Below are positions 27,652 through 36,324 of a stretch of DNA of 64,000 bases, one piece after another. Source of the DNA: Fodinibius salinus (GTDB lineage Bacteria > Bacteroidota > Rhodothermia > Balneolales > Balneolaceae); assembly GCF_008124865.1 (NCBI RefSeq), contig NZ_VNHY01000001.1:124001-188000 (forward strand). Direction: 5' to 3'. Each line of letters starts with the position of its first letter. The first letter of the stretch is position 1. Made by a program: the position numbers and the translations under genes. Below the pieces are notes generated by a model. The model saw only the letters and a program-made list of their open reading frames with translations, did not search any database and had not been told where the DNA came from.

Positions 27652-30600
27652 CTAACCTATACTCTCTTCTATTATAGCAATTTCCTCTTCACTAAGTCCA
27701 TAAAGCTCATACACAAGCTGGTCTATTTCCTCTTCCAGCTTGCTAGTATCAGCATCAGAGTCTTCCTTTTTGGCGGTGAGGATTTGATCTACTAAAGATT
27801 CAAACTTAGACTGCAAAGTATCATTTAAAATGATCGGTATATTTTTTAAATATTTATATATGAGCTGATAGCCATTACGAATTTGAGTACAGTAATTAGA
27901 AATCAAAAACCATCCTAATTTTGAATTCAATATGGCTAAAAGCTGTTTATCTGTTTCTGAAACAAACCAAACAGCACTATTGCATATATGACCATCTAAG
28001 TCTAATGTAAAAGCTGGGTTTACTTGGAATTTTAGATAGAGAAGTTTAGGTGATTTAAACTCTTCAAAATAATCACAGGGTCTTAGTTCCCACCAATATT
28101 TGCCTTGATCATATCGTTTTTTAGCATCATCAGCGTATGGTTTTAAATGATTAGCTACTCCTGGATATGATTCTTTAAGCCAAACCCATTTATCTTCTAC
28201 ATTTTCTGTTGTCTTTTCATCCGTCCATCCACTTGGCATAAAAATTATATACTGGGACGAATTTAAATGAGAATATTTTCCAACATCCTTGCCTCTCAAA
28301 TAGGGAAATATTACTTCTTCACTTTTGCGATCCTCGTTTAAAATTTCATTCCTTTTTTCTTCATTAATCACAAAAGCATCATCCAGCCCAGAAATCACAC
28401 CACGAAATATATTACCGTCAACTATCTCCTCAAGCTTCTGCGCTTTATTTTCAATTTTACTAAGAAATTCTTGTTTACTTTTACCAATTAGAGACCAAGT
28501 CTCTTTTTTTAATTTGTTTTGATCAACAACAAATCTTTCGTTGGTAATCAACTTTTCAAGATCATCAAATTTAAGGTTCTCTACTTCTGTAGCTATAAAA
28601 TCTTGATTCACTTTACTTTTTGTTATTTGTAACAGACAGGGATATGCTGTGGCTTCTTGGAATACAGGTAGATCACCAAAATCAATAATTGATTTAATTT
28701 GATACTGTTGTATCCATGTTCGGAGGGGCTGGCCATAACTAGCTCGCATCCATTTATTAGATACGATGTAATGGAAATACCCGCCATTTTTTAGAATTGT
28801 TAATCCCCTTTGAACAAAATATTGATATAAATCAGCATACCCGCTGTAGACCTGATAATTTTCTTTTAAATAAGGTTTAATTTCTTTCAGTAATTCCTGT
28901 CGTATATATGGCGGGTTCCCAATCACCGCATCAAAACCGGTAAAGTTCCCGTCCTCATCCAGTACTTCGGGAAACTCAAATCGCCATTCAAACGCCTGAT
29001 CGTAAAAGGTAGCGCTTTCCAGCTCGTCCAATTCCTCTTCAAGCTTTCCAATTTTCTTCTTCGTCTTTTTGATCTTTTTCTGCTCCTTTTTGCTCTTCTT
29101 TTCGCCTTCAAAAAGGTCCAGCTTGGCCTCTTTTTTAATCAGGATTTCGCGCTGTTTCTTTAGTTTCTGTCGGACGGGGTGCAGTTCTTTGAGCCCTACG
29201 GAGAAACTTTCCTTAATAGAGCTGATCTGCTCTTTCAGCGCCCGTTTGTCCTCACCGTCACCGGTTTCCTTGTAGCTGCGGACTGCCTGCTTGTATTCCT
29301 CAATCGTCAGATCATCATTGTTGGCCAGAATCTGGGAAAGGTCCGCATCCAGGTCAAAACGGCTGACCAGCGAGTTCCCCTGCTTAATATTGATGTCTAT
29401 ATTCGGCAATACTTCTAAGGCCTGGAAGTCGGTATCCTTGCGGTAGTAGGCGTGCTTGAGCAGCTCAATCCAGAGGCGCAGCCGGCAGATATTGACTGAG
29501 TTGGGATTGATATCCACCCCAAACAGGCAGTTTTCAATAAGAATATTTTTCTCCCGAAAGAGAGCCTTTTGCAGGCGCTGGGTGTCGCTGCCTACGCTGC
29601 GCTCAACGCGGCCATTTTCTTTAAACTCTGAGGTCACCCGGTATTCGAAAAAGGGATCGGACCCCCATGCAATACTCAGCTCGTCGTTATCCACGCTGAT
29701 ATCCACATCCCGAAAGCGATGGTTATCCTCGTCTACAAAAATGCGGAGGTCGTTTTTTATAGCGATCAGCTCGTTCAGGGCCGAAACCAAAAAGTGACCG
29801 GATCCGACGGCCGGATCACAAATGGTGATGCTGTTTACAATCTCGTTGGCTTCCGGATAGGGGACTTCATATCGGGCAATTTTATCAGCTACCTCCTCAA
29901 CGGACTTACAGTCCCAGTCCTCGTAGGCTTCATTAAATTTTTGCACGACCGCCCGACGTATGGTTTCGCTACACATGTATTCGGTGATATAGCCAGGGGT
30001 GAAAAAGGAACCATCTTTGTACCCGTTAATCTTCTCGAAGATGCGTCCCAGCACCGAAGCGTTAATCAGGGTTTTGGCTTCTTTCTGTACTTCGGCCGTA
30101 CCTTCCGTATTGAAGTTATACGCATCGAGGAATCGCAGCAGGTATTCGAGGGTGGAGAGAGATTTGCCTTTCAACTGTTGGCCGTCCTTGTCGGTGATTT
30201 TACTTCGATTGTGCACCGGCATTTGAAGGCTGTCTTCCAATGCAGAAATCGCTAGCGCATCGCCCTCAATATCTGACACATCAAACAAAGAGCTATTCAA
30301 ATAAGGAATATGTCCAAAGTGTCTGTTGATGCGATCCGAACGCTCATCATACTTTCGAGCCAAGACCTGGAAGAACAGTTTATTAAGTTCGTCGTACTCT
30401 TCAATATCCTCATGGCTCAGAAAACGAAATCGATCCTCCTCTTTGTGATATTTATAAAGCTGAGCTTCCAGCAGTTTTAGAAACAGGATGCGGTTAATCC
30501 AGGTAATCAGCAGCTGGATCGCCACATTGAATACCTGCTCTTCTTCACTGTCGCCAAACTCTGACTTGTTGGACATCCGAGACAATACGCTCATGCTTTT

Positions 30601-31494
30601 GAGCTGGGTGATCGTATTCTCGATGAGGGAGGCATGCTGGCGGTTTTCCTCATCCAGCCGGGTAATGTAGTGGGTGCCTTTTTCTTTGTACTCTTTGAGC
30701 CCCATGATGTAGAGCAATTCCCGATAAAAGCCTTTATTCAGCTCATTGCTGTCGCTGGCAAAGGGTTCTTTAAGCAGATGCGTAGGCGTAAACAGTTTAA
30801 AAAGTGGAACCAACTTTTTCTGCTCATCGCGACTCAGTTCTTTTTTATCCAGCAGCTTGCGATAATTTTGGATATCAACCTGTGCAGCTTTGATGCTAAC
30901 ATCGAGGTCTTCGATAAACTCCGATAGGTGATCATACACAAACTGGGTACCCGAGCTTACTTTCTGTCCCTTTTTCCATTCTTGATACCAGTCTCGTAGC
31001 TTTTTAGAATTATAGAAATATCGCTCGTAATCTTGGGCATCAAAGATAAACCAATTATAAACATCAGTAACAATAACATACTTAATATCTTCATTCCCGT
31101 TATCGATGCGTTCCCGCAGGTAATAGAAGATAGACTGTTGAAATCCCTTCTTATTAACGTCCTCTTTAGTAATCATCTGGGAACGATTTGAAGGCCGTTT
31201 AGCCTCAATAATAACCCCTACATCCGACTTCTTGGATTCGCCATTATAAATAGCCAGATCTTGATCCTTCTTGGTGTTGATGTAATACTTTTCCTCAAAA
31301 TTAGTGTTGTTGAGAAACGGTTTAATCAACCCCTTGAGATGTTCTTCGGATTCTCCATCTTCCACAGCATCATCTGCTTGGTTTAGTAGTTTTAGCAGTC
31401 GCTGCCGAAAGGATTCAAATTCGGTTTCGGTAATCGTCTCTTGAAGGAAAGCGTTATCAACGGCTTTTCGTGCGGTAATCGTCTCTATTTGCAT
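27652..31494 (-). CDS. Type IIG restriction-modification enzyme (Eco57I-like)
   Basis: The 1280-residue single-chain enzyme has an N-terminal PD-(D/E)XK nuclease (about 75-110: DQDLAIYNG...DVGVIIEAKRP). A gamma-class adenine methyltransferase follows, with motif I CDPAVGSGHFLVSA (about 560) and motif IV GNPPYIRQ (about 858). A C-terminal target-recognition domain comes last. It first methylates its recognition site and cuts unmodified DNA. Base composition drops sharply right after the NPPY codons (near 28910), so the target-recognition part has a different origin from the catalytic part. It is the first gene of a four-gene operon. Confidence 0.9.
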   Translation of the reverse strand: MQIETITARKAVDNAFLQETITETEFESFRQRLLKLLNQADDAVEDGESEEHLKGLIKPFLNNTNFEEKYYINTKKDQDLAIYNGESKKSDVGVIIEAKRPSNRSQMITKEDVNKKGFQQSIFYYLRERIDNGNEDIKYVIVTDVYNWFIFDAQDYERYFYNSKKLRDWYQEWKKGQKVSSGTQFVYDHLSEFIEDLDVSIKAAQVDIQNYRKLLDKKELSRDEQKKLVPLFKLFTPTHLLKEPFASDSNELNKGFYRELLYIMGLKEYKEKGTHYITRLDEENRQHASLIENTITQLKSMSVLSRMSNKSEFGDSEEEQVFNVAIQLLITWINRILFLKLLEAQLYKYHKEEDRFRFLSHEDIEEYDELNKLFFQVLARKYDERSDRINRHFGHIPYLNSSLFDVSDIEGDALAISALEDSLQMPVHNRSKITDKDGQQLKGKSLSTLEYLLRFLDAYNFNTEGTAEVQKEAKTLINASVLGRIFEKINGYKDGSFFTPGYITEYMCSETIRRAVVQKFNEAYEDWDCKSVEEVADKIARYEVPYPEANEIVNSITICDPAVGSGHFLVSALNELIAIKNDLRIFVDEDNHRFRDVDISVDNDELSIAWGSDPFFEYRVTSEFKENGRVERSVGSDTQRLQKALFREKNILIENCLFGVDINPNSVNICRLRLWIELLKHAYYRKDTDFQALEVLPNIDINIKQGNSLVSRFDLDADLSQILANNDDLTIEEYKQAVRSYKETGDGEDKRALKEQISSIKESFSVGLKELHPVRQKLKKQREILIKKEAKLDLFEGEKKSKKEQKKIKKTKKKIGKLEEELDELESATFYDQAFEWRFEFPEVLDEDGNFTGFDAVIGNPPYIRQELLKEIKPYLKENYQVYSGYADLYQYFVQRGLTILKNGGYFHYIVSNKWMRASYGQPLRTWIQQYQIKSIIDFGDLPVFQEATAYPCLLQITKSKVNQDFIATEVENLKFDDLEKLITNERFVVDQNKLKKETWSLIGKSKQEFLSKIENKAQKLEEIVDGNIFRGVISGLDDAFVINEEKRNEILNEDRKSEEVIFPYLRGKDVGKYSHLNSSQYIIFMPSGWTDEKTTENVEDKWVWLKESYPGVANHLKPYADDAKKRYDQGKYWWELRPCDYFEEFKSPKLLYLKFQVNPAFTLDLDGHICNSAVWFVSETDKQLLAILNSKLGWFLISNYCTQIRNGYQLIYKYLKNIPIILNDTLQSKFESLVDQILTAKKEDSDADTSKLEEEIDQLVYELYGLSEEEIAIIEESIG

Positions 31495-31654
31495 GCTTTA
31501 CTTGTTAACTAACCAACTTTTTGTTTGATCTCATTCTAAGGACTGGAAGGGGAACAAGCAAAAAAGGAAATGCTTATCTGGAAAGGGGAGATATTTGTTT
31601 AGATCTAGAACTTCATTTTCTTTTAACTGTAGTTCACGTTTAAAACTAATGAGA

Positions 31655-31686
31655 AAAAGGGATACGGAATAACCCGCATCCCTTTT
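31655..31686 (-). terminator. Terminator after the histone-like gene
   Basis: AAAAGGGAT and ATCCCTTTT form a 9-bp stem. On the minus strand it is followed by TTTTTCTC. It separates the histone-like gene from the defence operon. Confidence 0.7.
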
Positions 31687-31709
31687 CATACTCCTACTCG
31701 ATCTTCTTC

Positions 31710-31901
31710 CTAAATTTCTTTGGCTTCGTCTACAGAAGCTTTCTTATAGGGAGTTAATAACTTCTTCAAGTTATTGGCAGCTTTCCTGGCTCTGCGACCA
31801 GCAGCTTTATTATCCTTTTGATCGAAGTCTTCGTGATTCTCTACTAACTTTTCCCACTCTTCTTTCATTTGATTGAAGAGACTAGCTGTGCTTTCATCCA
31901 T
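31710..31901 (-). CDS. Histone H1/Hc1-like nucleoid protein
   Basis: This 63-residue protein has the central motif DNKAAGRRARKAANNLKKL, matching the NKAAGTRxRKxLQELK signature of the Hc1-like histone H1 proteins of Bacteroidota and chlamydiae. The N-terminus is helical and acidic. Such proteins bind and compact DNA. Its presence inside a mobile element suggests a xenogeneic-silencing or packaging role, as inference. Confidence 0.75.
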   Translation of the reverse strand: MDESTASLFNQMKEEWEKLVENHEDFDQKDNKAAGRRARKAANNLKKLLTPYKKASVDEAKEI

Positions 31902-32037
31902 AATTATGTTTTGTTTATTTGTTTTAAGTAGATGGTCAAAATAAATATATACGAAAAGATAAGTAGAGTATGCAAATATGAAACTTTCAAAAAGTTGATA
32001 ATTGGATAATAGAAATGAACTCTAAAATCTTAACCTA

Positions 32038-32065
32038 AAAGAGAAGGAGGGAGGTCCTTCTCTTT
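32038..32065 (-). terminator. Terminator after radC-like gene
   Basis: AAAGAGAAGGA (32038-32048) pairs with TCCTTCTCTTT (32055-32065) around a 6-base loop. On the minus strand it is followed by TTAGG. It lies just downstream of the radC-like stop. Confidence 0.65.
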
Positions 32066-32072
32066 ATATGCA

Positions 32073-32549
32073 CTATAGTATTCCCTTCGCCCGCAGTGAC
32101 ACATAGCCATCAGCGGTGAGAATGATGTGGTCGTCCAGGGTAATGCCCAGCATATCACCAGATTTCTTAATCCGCTCGGTCAGACTTTTGTCGGCCTTCG
32201 ATGGATTCAGATTTCCACTGGGATGATTATGCGCTACGATAATTGAGGTTGCTGTTGCTAGCAATGCCACCTGAAATATCGCTGAGGGGTCCACGATTGT
32301 TGCTGAACTACCGCCCAGGCTTACCTTACTCCAGCCAATGCAGCGTTTACTAGTATTTAGCAAGAGCACCACAAATTCCTCCTTCAGCTGGATATGACCC
32401 TCGTTCCAAACTTCCCGCAGTACCTCCACGGCTTCATCCGGACTTGTAACCTGCGGAAAAGTCTGGGGAGATTTCTCGGTTTTATAGGACAGCTTCACTT
32501 CGGCTAGGGCCGGTGAGGTTTCAATGACTCGGTGTTCTGAATTATTCAT
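32073..32549 (-). CDS. RadC/JAB-domain protein
   Basis: The 158-residue protein consists mainly of the MPN+/JAMM metal-binding core: EEFVVLLLNTSKR (the Glu), then IVAHNHPSGNLNPSKAD (the HxHPSG...D zinc-binding motif). The N-terminal HhH of chromosomal RadC is absent. Such short RadC proteins are typical of genomic islands and plasmids. The function is unresolved; despite the name, a direct repair role is doubtful. It heads the downstream end of a five-gene minus-strand recombination module. Confidence 0.88.
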   Translation of the reverse strand: MNNSEHRVIETSPALAEVKLSYKTEKSPQTFPQVTSPDEAVEVLREVWNEGHIQLKEEFVVLLLNTSKRCIGWSKVSLGGSSATIVDPSAIFQVALLATATSIIVAHNHPSGNLNPSKADKSLTERIKKSGDMLGITLDDHIILTADGYVSLRAKGIL

Positions 32550-32584
32550 TCCTATGATACCCCTGTCTGTTTTTGGGTTAGGAT

Positions 32585-33076
32585 TTAATTTAGTTCGGGT
32601 CTGGTTCCAAGTACGGCGTTGCCGTGGGCATAGTCCGGTAGCTCATCATTGTAGATTACCGATAAGATGCCCGGAAAATGCGTCTCCATTTCATCGAAGG
32701 CCATACCGAGGCTTACATTCAGCTGGTAGCGGATATGACTGTTATCCTCCGCTGGGTCATAGCGCAAACTGCTTTTATACGCTAGTGTCCCATCGCTGAA
32801 GTCCAGCATGATATTGCCCTCGTAGCAATGGAAATTGGCCCGAGCGATATACTCTGCAATCTCGCCTCTCTTCGGCGGTGGTACTTTGATGGGAGCATTG
32901 AGCAACAATGTCACATTCTGATACTCACTGGATATGATAATCGTCAGTCGAAATGTTCCGCTTTCGAGTTCAAATTCTGTGAAGTACAGCACGTCGCCAT
33001 CTTCATCATACTGCTTGCTAGCTGGTATTCCAGCTTCTTGCAGGTACTCATCTATTAGGTTTTCCATGGCTGTCAT
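32585..33076 (-). CDS. YbjN domain protein
   Basis: The 163-residue protein has a YbjN-like core: KRGEIAEYIARANFHCYEGNIMLD... followed by DGTLAYKSSLRYD. YbjN domains resemble type III secretion chaperone folds and are of uncertain function. It lies between the radC-like gene and a terminator. Its frame is continuous with that of the 145-aa gene upstream across a TGA (22 codons apart); see findings. Confidence 0.72.
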   Translation of the reverse strand: MTAMENLIDEYLQEAGIPASKQYDEDGDVLYFTEFELESGTFRLTIIISSEYQNVTLLLNAPIKVPPPKRGEIAEYIARANFHCYEGNIMLDFSDGTLAYKSSLRYDPAEDNSHIRYQLNVSLGMAFDEMETHFPGILSVIYNDELPDYAHGNAVLGTRPELN

Positions 33077-33103
33077 TTTTAAAGGGTTGAAAGAAATAAG
33101 TAA

Positions 33104-33123
33104 GGGAGCCTCGATTGGCTCCC
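33104..33123 (-). terminator. Hairpin between recombination-module gene and YbjN gene
   Basis: GGGAGCC (33104-33110) pairs with GGCTCCC (33117-33123) around a 6-base loop. On the minus strand the tail is T-rich (TTACTTATTTC). It probably attenuates transcription into ybjN-radC. Confidence 0.65.
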
Positions 33124-33139
33124 TCTGTGAATTGGATGA

Positions 33140-33577
33140 TCAACGGTCTTTAATCCGCGTGTAATTGCCAGACCCCTTGAAAATATGATCGTCATTAGGC
33201 GGCATGATGCTATCGACCCGAACGTAATTATCATGTTGGGTTAGAAGCAGCATGCAAGCTTGGCCTATGATCTTCTCAAGATTAAAACCCTGAGAAAGCT
33301 CGTCATCGGAAAAGGGTTGCCCGCGCCAACGCTGAAGCTCTGCTCGGAGATTGCTCTTCGGATGCAGGCTTTTGGTGAAGACACTGGATAGAATAAAGTG
33401 CTCTCCTTCGCTGTTGGTTGCCTGAAGCTCAAAAATTAGACTCAGCTCGTGCCGTTCCCCAAACTTGTTCTGCTGAATCCCCCTATCCCACACATCCATA
33501 CAACATGCGGGTTGAAGCCCGGTCGGGGCCAGTTCTTTTTGTTTGGATTTGGGTTTGATAACTAATGAATTGTCCAT
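33140..33577 (-). CDS. Phage/plasmid recombination-module protein
   Basis: The 145-residue protein is placed at the ATG at 33577 because a clean AGGAG lies 8 bases upstream (AAGGAGAACACTATG). The longer upstream frame overlaps the YqaJ gene and is spurious. Residues 15-125 show a pattern recurrent in mobile-element recombination modules: PACCMDVWDRG, ELSLIFEL, SVFTKSLHPKSNLRAEL and IIGQACMLLLTQ. The biochemical function is not known to me. The neighbour is the YqaJ exonuclease, so a role with single-strand annealing or replication is inferred. Confidence 0.72.
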   Translation of the reverse strand: MDNSLVIKPKSKQKELAPTGLQPACCMDVWDRGIQQNKFGERHELSLIFELQATNSEGEHFILSSVFTKSLHPKSNLRAELQRWRGQPFSDDELSQGFNLEKIIGQACMLLLTQHDNYVRVDSIMPPNDDHIFKGSGNYTRIKDR

Positions 33578-33587
33578 AGTGTTCTCC

Positions 33588-34541
33588 TTATTTAATTCTG
33601 AATATTCTGATTTTATTGGTGTTTGCGTACTCTTTATAGAGCTTGGGATAGTCATCCTTAAAGTCGGATGTGCTGAACCTTCTCCGATTTGATGACTTCC
33701 ATGTGGCAAGTCGCTGGTTATTTCCATCCAGAAGGGTTTCCGTATCACCCATAAACTCTTTGAGGTCGTGCTCGTACGAGCTTTTAAGATCTTTGAGCTG
33801 AGAGATGCGCTCCCGGACATTCTTAAGAGCGTTGTAACTCCGTCGGATGCTATCGGTCGCCTGTTTAGAGCTGTCAGGTTCGGAGTCTGGGTAGGCTATT
33901 TTGAGATCCTCCGAGGACTCCATTGGTGGGGCAATGTCTCCCTCGACGTGTTTGACCCACCAGCTGGAAAGCTTCTGGTTCATCTCAGCGATCATGCTGT
34001 CGTCTCTGAGTATTAATAAGGGCGGTGGGTATGTGGCAGAGTCCCTGAAAAACAGTTGTAAATAGCAGTAATCAAGATTAAGCACGTTTAAATAATGCAT
34101 CACTTGGCACTGGTATTCAGTTGGTACGTCATCCCAATCTGCTAAGACAGGTATACGGCTTTGCAGCGTACACTTGATCTCAAGTATACCTCGTTTTGAA
34201 TGTTTCTGATTTGGTTCGATAATACCATCCACGTTAGCGGACAGCATTCCCAGCTCTGGGTCAGAATGAATAAACATCTGATCGGGCTCGGTGACCTCAA
34301 AGCCGGTGCGCCTGGAAAACTCGGTGCGCACCTGACCCTCCCACTGTCGTCCGAACTTCATCACCGGGTTATCAGCATCGAATGAGAACCGACCCGTCTT
34401 TTCGAGCCACAGCATGTATGGCGACTTCCATTTGCTCATTCCTAAAGCGACTGCAGCGTCCGACCCGCCCAGAAATGACGTTCTAAGATCCCGCCATTGC
34501 TCGTAGGTCTTCTCGGATACATCTATAGTATTCGCATTCAT
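33588..34541 (-). CDS. YqaJ-type viral recombinase / exonuclease
   Basis: The 317-residue protein starts with the family signature RTSFLGGSDAAVALGMSKWK. The catalytic PD-(D/E)XK core is SANVDGIIEP (Asp) and GILEIKC (Glu-x-Lys), then a downstream Gln in TEYQCQVMHY. A C-terminal coiled-coil follows. Such lambda-exonuclease relatives resect double-stranded ends for annealing-based recombination. It lies between the DUF932 gene and the 145-aa gene. Confidence 0.9.
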   Translation of the reverse strand: MNANTIDVSEKTYEQWRDLRTSFLGGSDAAVALGMSKWKSPYMLWLEKTGRFSFDADNPVMKFGRQWEGQVRTEFSRRTGFEVTEPDQMFIHSDPELGMLSANVDGIIEPNQKHSKRGILEIKCTLQSRIPVLADWDDVPTEYQCQVMHYLNVLNLDYCYLQLFFRDSATYPPPLLILRDDSMIAEMNQKLSSWWVKHVEGDIAPPMESSEDLKIAYPDSEPDSSKQATDSIRRSYNALKNVRERISQLKDLKSSYEHDLKEFMGDTETLLDGNNQRLATWKSSNRRRFSTSDFKDDYPKLYKEYANTNKIRIFRIK

Positions 34542-34565
34542 AGCATTTTGTTTAGGCTTAGGATT

Positions 34566-35303
34566 CTAATTTAGGTACAGCCGTCGGGTAAGCTCATGGA
34601 GGGTGCTGTGGCGCTTGATCACATCTTGCGGCGGGCTGCTCTTAAGAGCTTCGGTAGCCGCGTTATAACCACTCCACAGCGACTCGGAGGCAAACTCCTC
34701 ATGGGACGGCTCCCATATTTCCCGGTAGGCCTTCGAAGACTGGGTAGGTGATAGCACGCCCTCACCGGTAAGGATGCCAAGGTACTCGAACTTCTCTTGG
34801 CGCTGCATCGGGACTTGCTTCATCTTCTTCACATCGTCGCTTAGTTTGGTGAACTGATGCTGGCTTTTGTAGATAGCTGTAACAATCTGATCATGCAGCT
34901 CTTGGTTCATGGAATTCCCGGTATGTTTTCGCATGACTTTGATATCCCCCGCAAACATGAGGTTATCACAGACAATAACCGAGGACCCTGTTACCAGGCC
35001 AGCACTCATAGAGCGGTCGTAAGAATTTCTGATTCCGAGAGCGACCTTTACATCACTATGTTGCTCCGATGAATTCCGGTACGTCATTACGCCAAACATG
35101 CGCTTCCCTTCATTGCTTAATGCATAATGATCTCCATCGAACTGGTAGCCTTTCAGCAGATCAGATGCGATGGTTAACGTGTTGAGCGCGAAATCGTAAT
35201 GATTTAGTGGGGTGTAGGTGTCGGTTTTAGGCGGCTCTTCAACGGCCAGTAGCTCTTCGAGACTGCACTGCTGAGATCCGCATTGGGTTAGTAGTCCATT
35301 CAT
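34566..35303 (-). CDS. DUF932 family protein
   Basis: The 245-residue protein has the DUF932 core VALGIRNSYDRSMSAGLVTGSS, followed by VIVCDNLMFAGD and MRKHTGN. The family is common on plasmids, ICEs and phages and is of unknown function. A strong ribosome site AGGAGAATACTATG precedes the start, almost identical to that of the 145-aa gene. It is the first gene of the recombination module. Confidence 0.85.
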   Translation of the reverse strand: MNGLLTQCGSQQCSLEELLAVEEPPKTDTYTPLNHYDFALNTLTIASDLLKGYQFDGDHYALSNEGKRMFGVMTYRNSSEQHSDVKVALGIRNSYDRSMSAGLVTGSSVIVCDNLMFAGDIKVMRKHTGNSMNQELHDQIVTAIYKSQHQFTKLSDDVKKMKQVPMQRQEKFEYLGILTGEGVLSPTQSSKAYREIWEPSHEEFASESLWSGYNAATEALKSSPPQDVIKRHSTLHELTRRLYLN

Positions 35304-35417
35304 AGTATTCTCCTTTTTTAGTTGTTAGAAATTAGGTATAGCACTGCCATTGGAGTCGAAAAAGGGGCAAATGCTAAGATAGATTGGTCGTGCCTTTAAA
35401 AAGGCATAAAAACAGAA

Positions 35418-35444
35418 AAAGACCGCCTATTAAGAGCGATCTTT
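35418..35444 (-). terminator. Terminator of 33-aa gene
   Basis: AAAGACCGC (35418-35426) pairs with GCGATCTTT (35436-35444), with one G-T pair. The minus-strand tail is TTTTTCTG. It begins within the stop region of the small gene. Confidence 0.65.
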
Positions 35445-35531
35445 GGTTTCTTGGTCGGGATTCTCTCCAAAAACGATCACGTTTATGGCCGTTTCTAGAA
35501 ATGTTATCCCAGCTCGGATTAAGTCTTTCAT
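35430..35531 (-). CDS. Small 33-aa protein with strong ribosome site
   Basis: The frame ATG 35531 to TAA 35430 encodes MKDLIRAGITFLETAINVIV and ends in an acidic, polar tail (FGENPDQETKDRS). A near-perfect GGAGGTAAG lies 7 bases upstream of the ATG and an intrinsic terminator overlaps the stop. The gene is therefore a complete small transcription unit. The N-terminal 20 residues are an amphipathic or membrane-seeking helix. A toxin-like or regulatory peptide is possible, and no homologue is recognised. Confidence 0.55.
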   Translation of the reverse strand: MKDLIRAGITFLETAINVIVFGENPDQETKDRS

Positions 35532-35688
35532 GATTTCTTACCTCCGGTGACGATAATGACGATCACCTTTATGATTAGCTTTTTTAGCATTGGTATAAGT
35601 CAGATTAGGATTGGGTTGTTTGAAACAAAGGCTGCTTATAGCCTGCTTCAATATTCTTATACCAATAAATGGGAGATTCTGAGACAGG

Positions 35689-36240
35689 CTAAGTTAGATA
35701 TCGCACATACAATATAATTGATAATATGGCCGCTAATACAAGTTGATGGGAATGTTCCATATCATCGAAATGATTTTGCTCTCTTTTTATAGCTGCTTTT
35801 ATCCTTCCAGTAGCTGCTTTCAACAAATCAAAGTCATTGTATTGTTTAAGATGTCCTTGTTCAAGTAGGTAATCATATTCTGTCTCTATTATTTCATTTT
35901 TTACAAATTCTACCCATTCGCCTTTAAGTTTAAATAGCCTTTCATTGCTTTGTTTCTGGACCTTCTTTATAACCCTGTCTTCATATTCGTGATAATTATC
36001 GGGTGGATTAATACGATTCAAATGAGCTAATAACTCATTCAGCTCCTCCGTAAAACTATTTTCTTCTGGAATATACTGGCTATTCTTGCTATCCCAAGTT
36101 AGTTCCCAATGCGGGTGGATATGAGAAAGTGGTTTTAAGGCTAAAAGGTCTAGGTATGTACTTTCCCCGAAAAATGCATGCGCATCAATCTTTTCTTTTG
36201 ATTCTTTTTCCAAAACAATGAATGAAATTAATTGTGAGCC
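35689..36240 (-). CDS. Hypothetical protein with C-terminal membrane helix
   Basis: The open frame extends up to 36300 but its first codons lie inside a terminator hairpin, so the true start is probably further in (36240 is only approximate; a TTG before EKESKEKIDAHAF is one choice). The middle is charged and helical (RVIKKVQKQSNERLFKLKGE). The last 17 residues (LVLAAILSIILYVRYLT) form a tail-anchor-like membrane helix. AT-rich. The function is unknown. Confidence 0.45.
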   Translation of the reverse strand, partial: GSQLISFIVLEKESKEKIDAHAFFGESTYLDLLALKPLSHIHPHWELTWDSKNSQYIPEENSFTEELNELLAHLNRINPPDNYHEYEDRVIKKVQKQSNERLFKLKGEWVEFVKNEIIETEYDYLLEQGHLKQYNDFDLLKAATGRIKAAIKREQNHFDDMEHSHQLVLAAILSIILYVRYLT

Positions 36241-36278
36241 AAAATTGTAGCAAATATTACTTAAAAACTCAGAAAAAT

Positions 36279-36313
36279 AAAAAGGCCCCCAACATTTCAC
36301 TGGGAGCCTTTTT
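36279..36313 (-). terminator. Strong intrinsic terminator of the DUF697-like gene
   Basis: AAAAAGGCcCCCA and TGGGaGCCTTTTT form the stem. On the minus strand it is followed by ATTTTT. It lies 12 bases after the DUF697-like stop. Confidence 0.75.
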
Positions 36314-36324
36314 GCTAATTGGGA

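Noticed and set aside
33578-33820. N-terminal extension of the 145-aa gene (longer open frame)
   Set aside because: It overlaps the YqaJ gene and has low-complexity antisense-like residues. The internal ATG has a clear AGGAG site.
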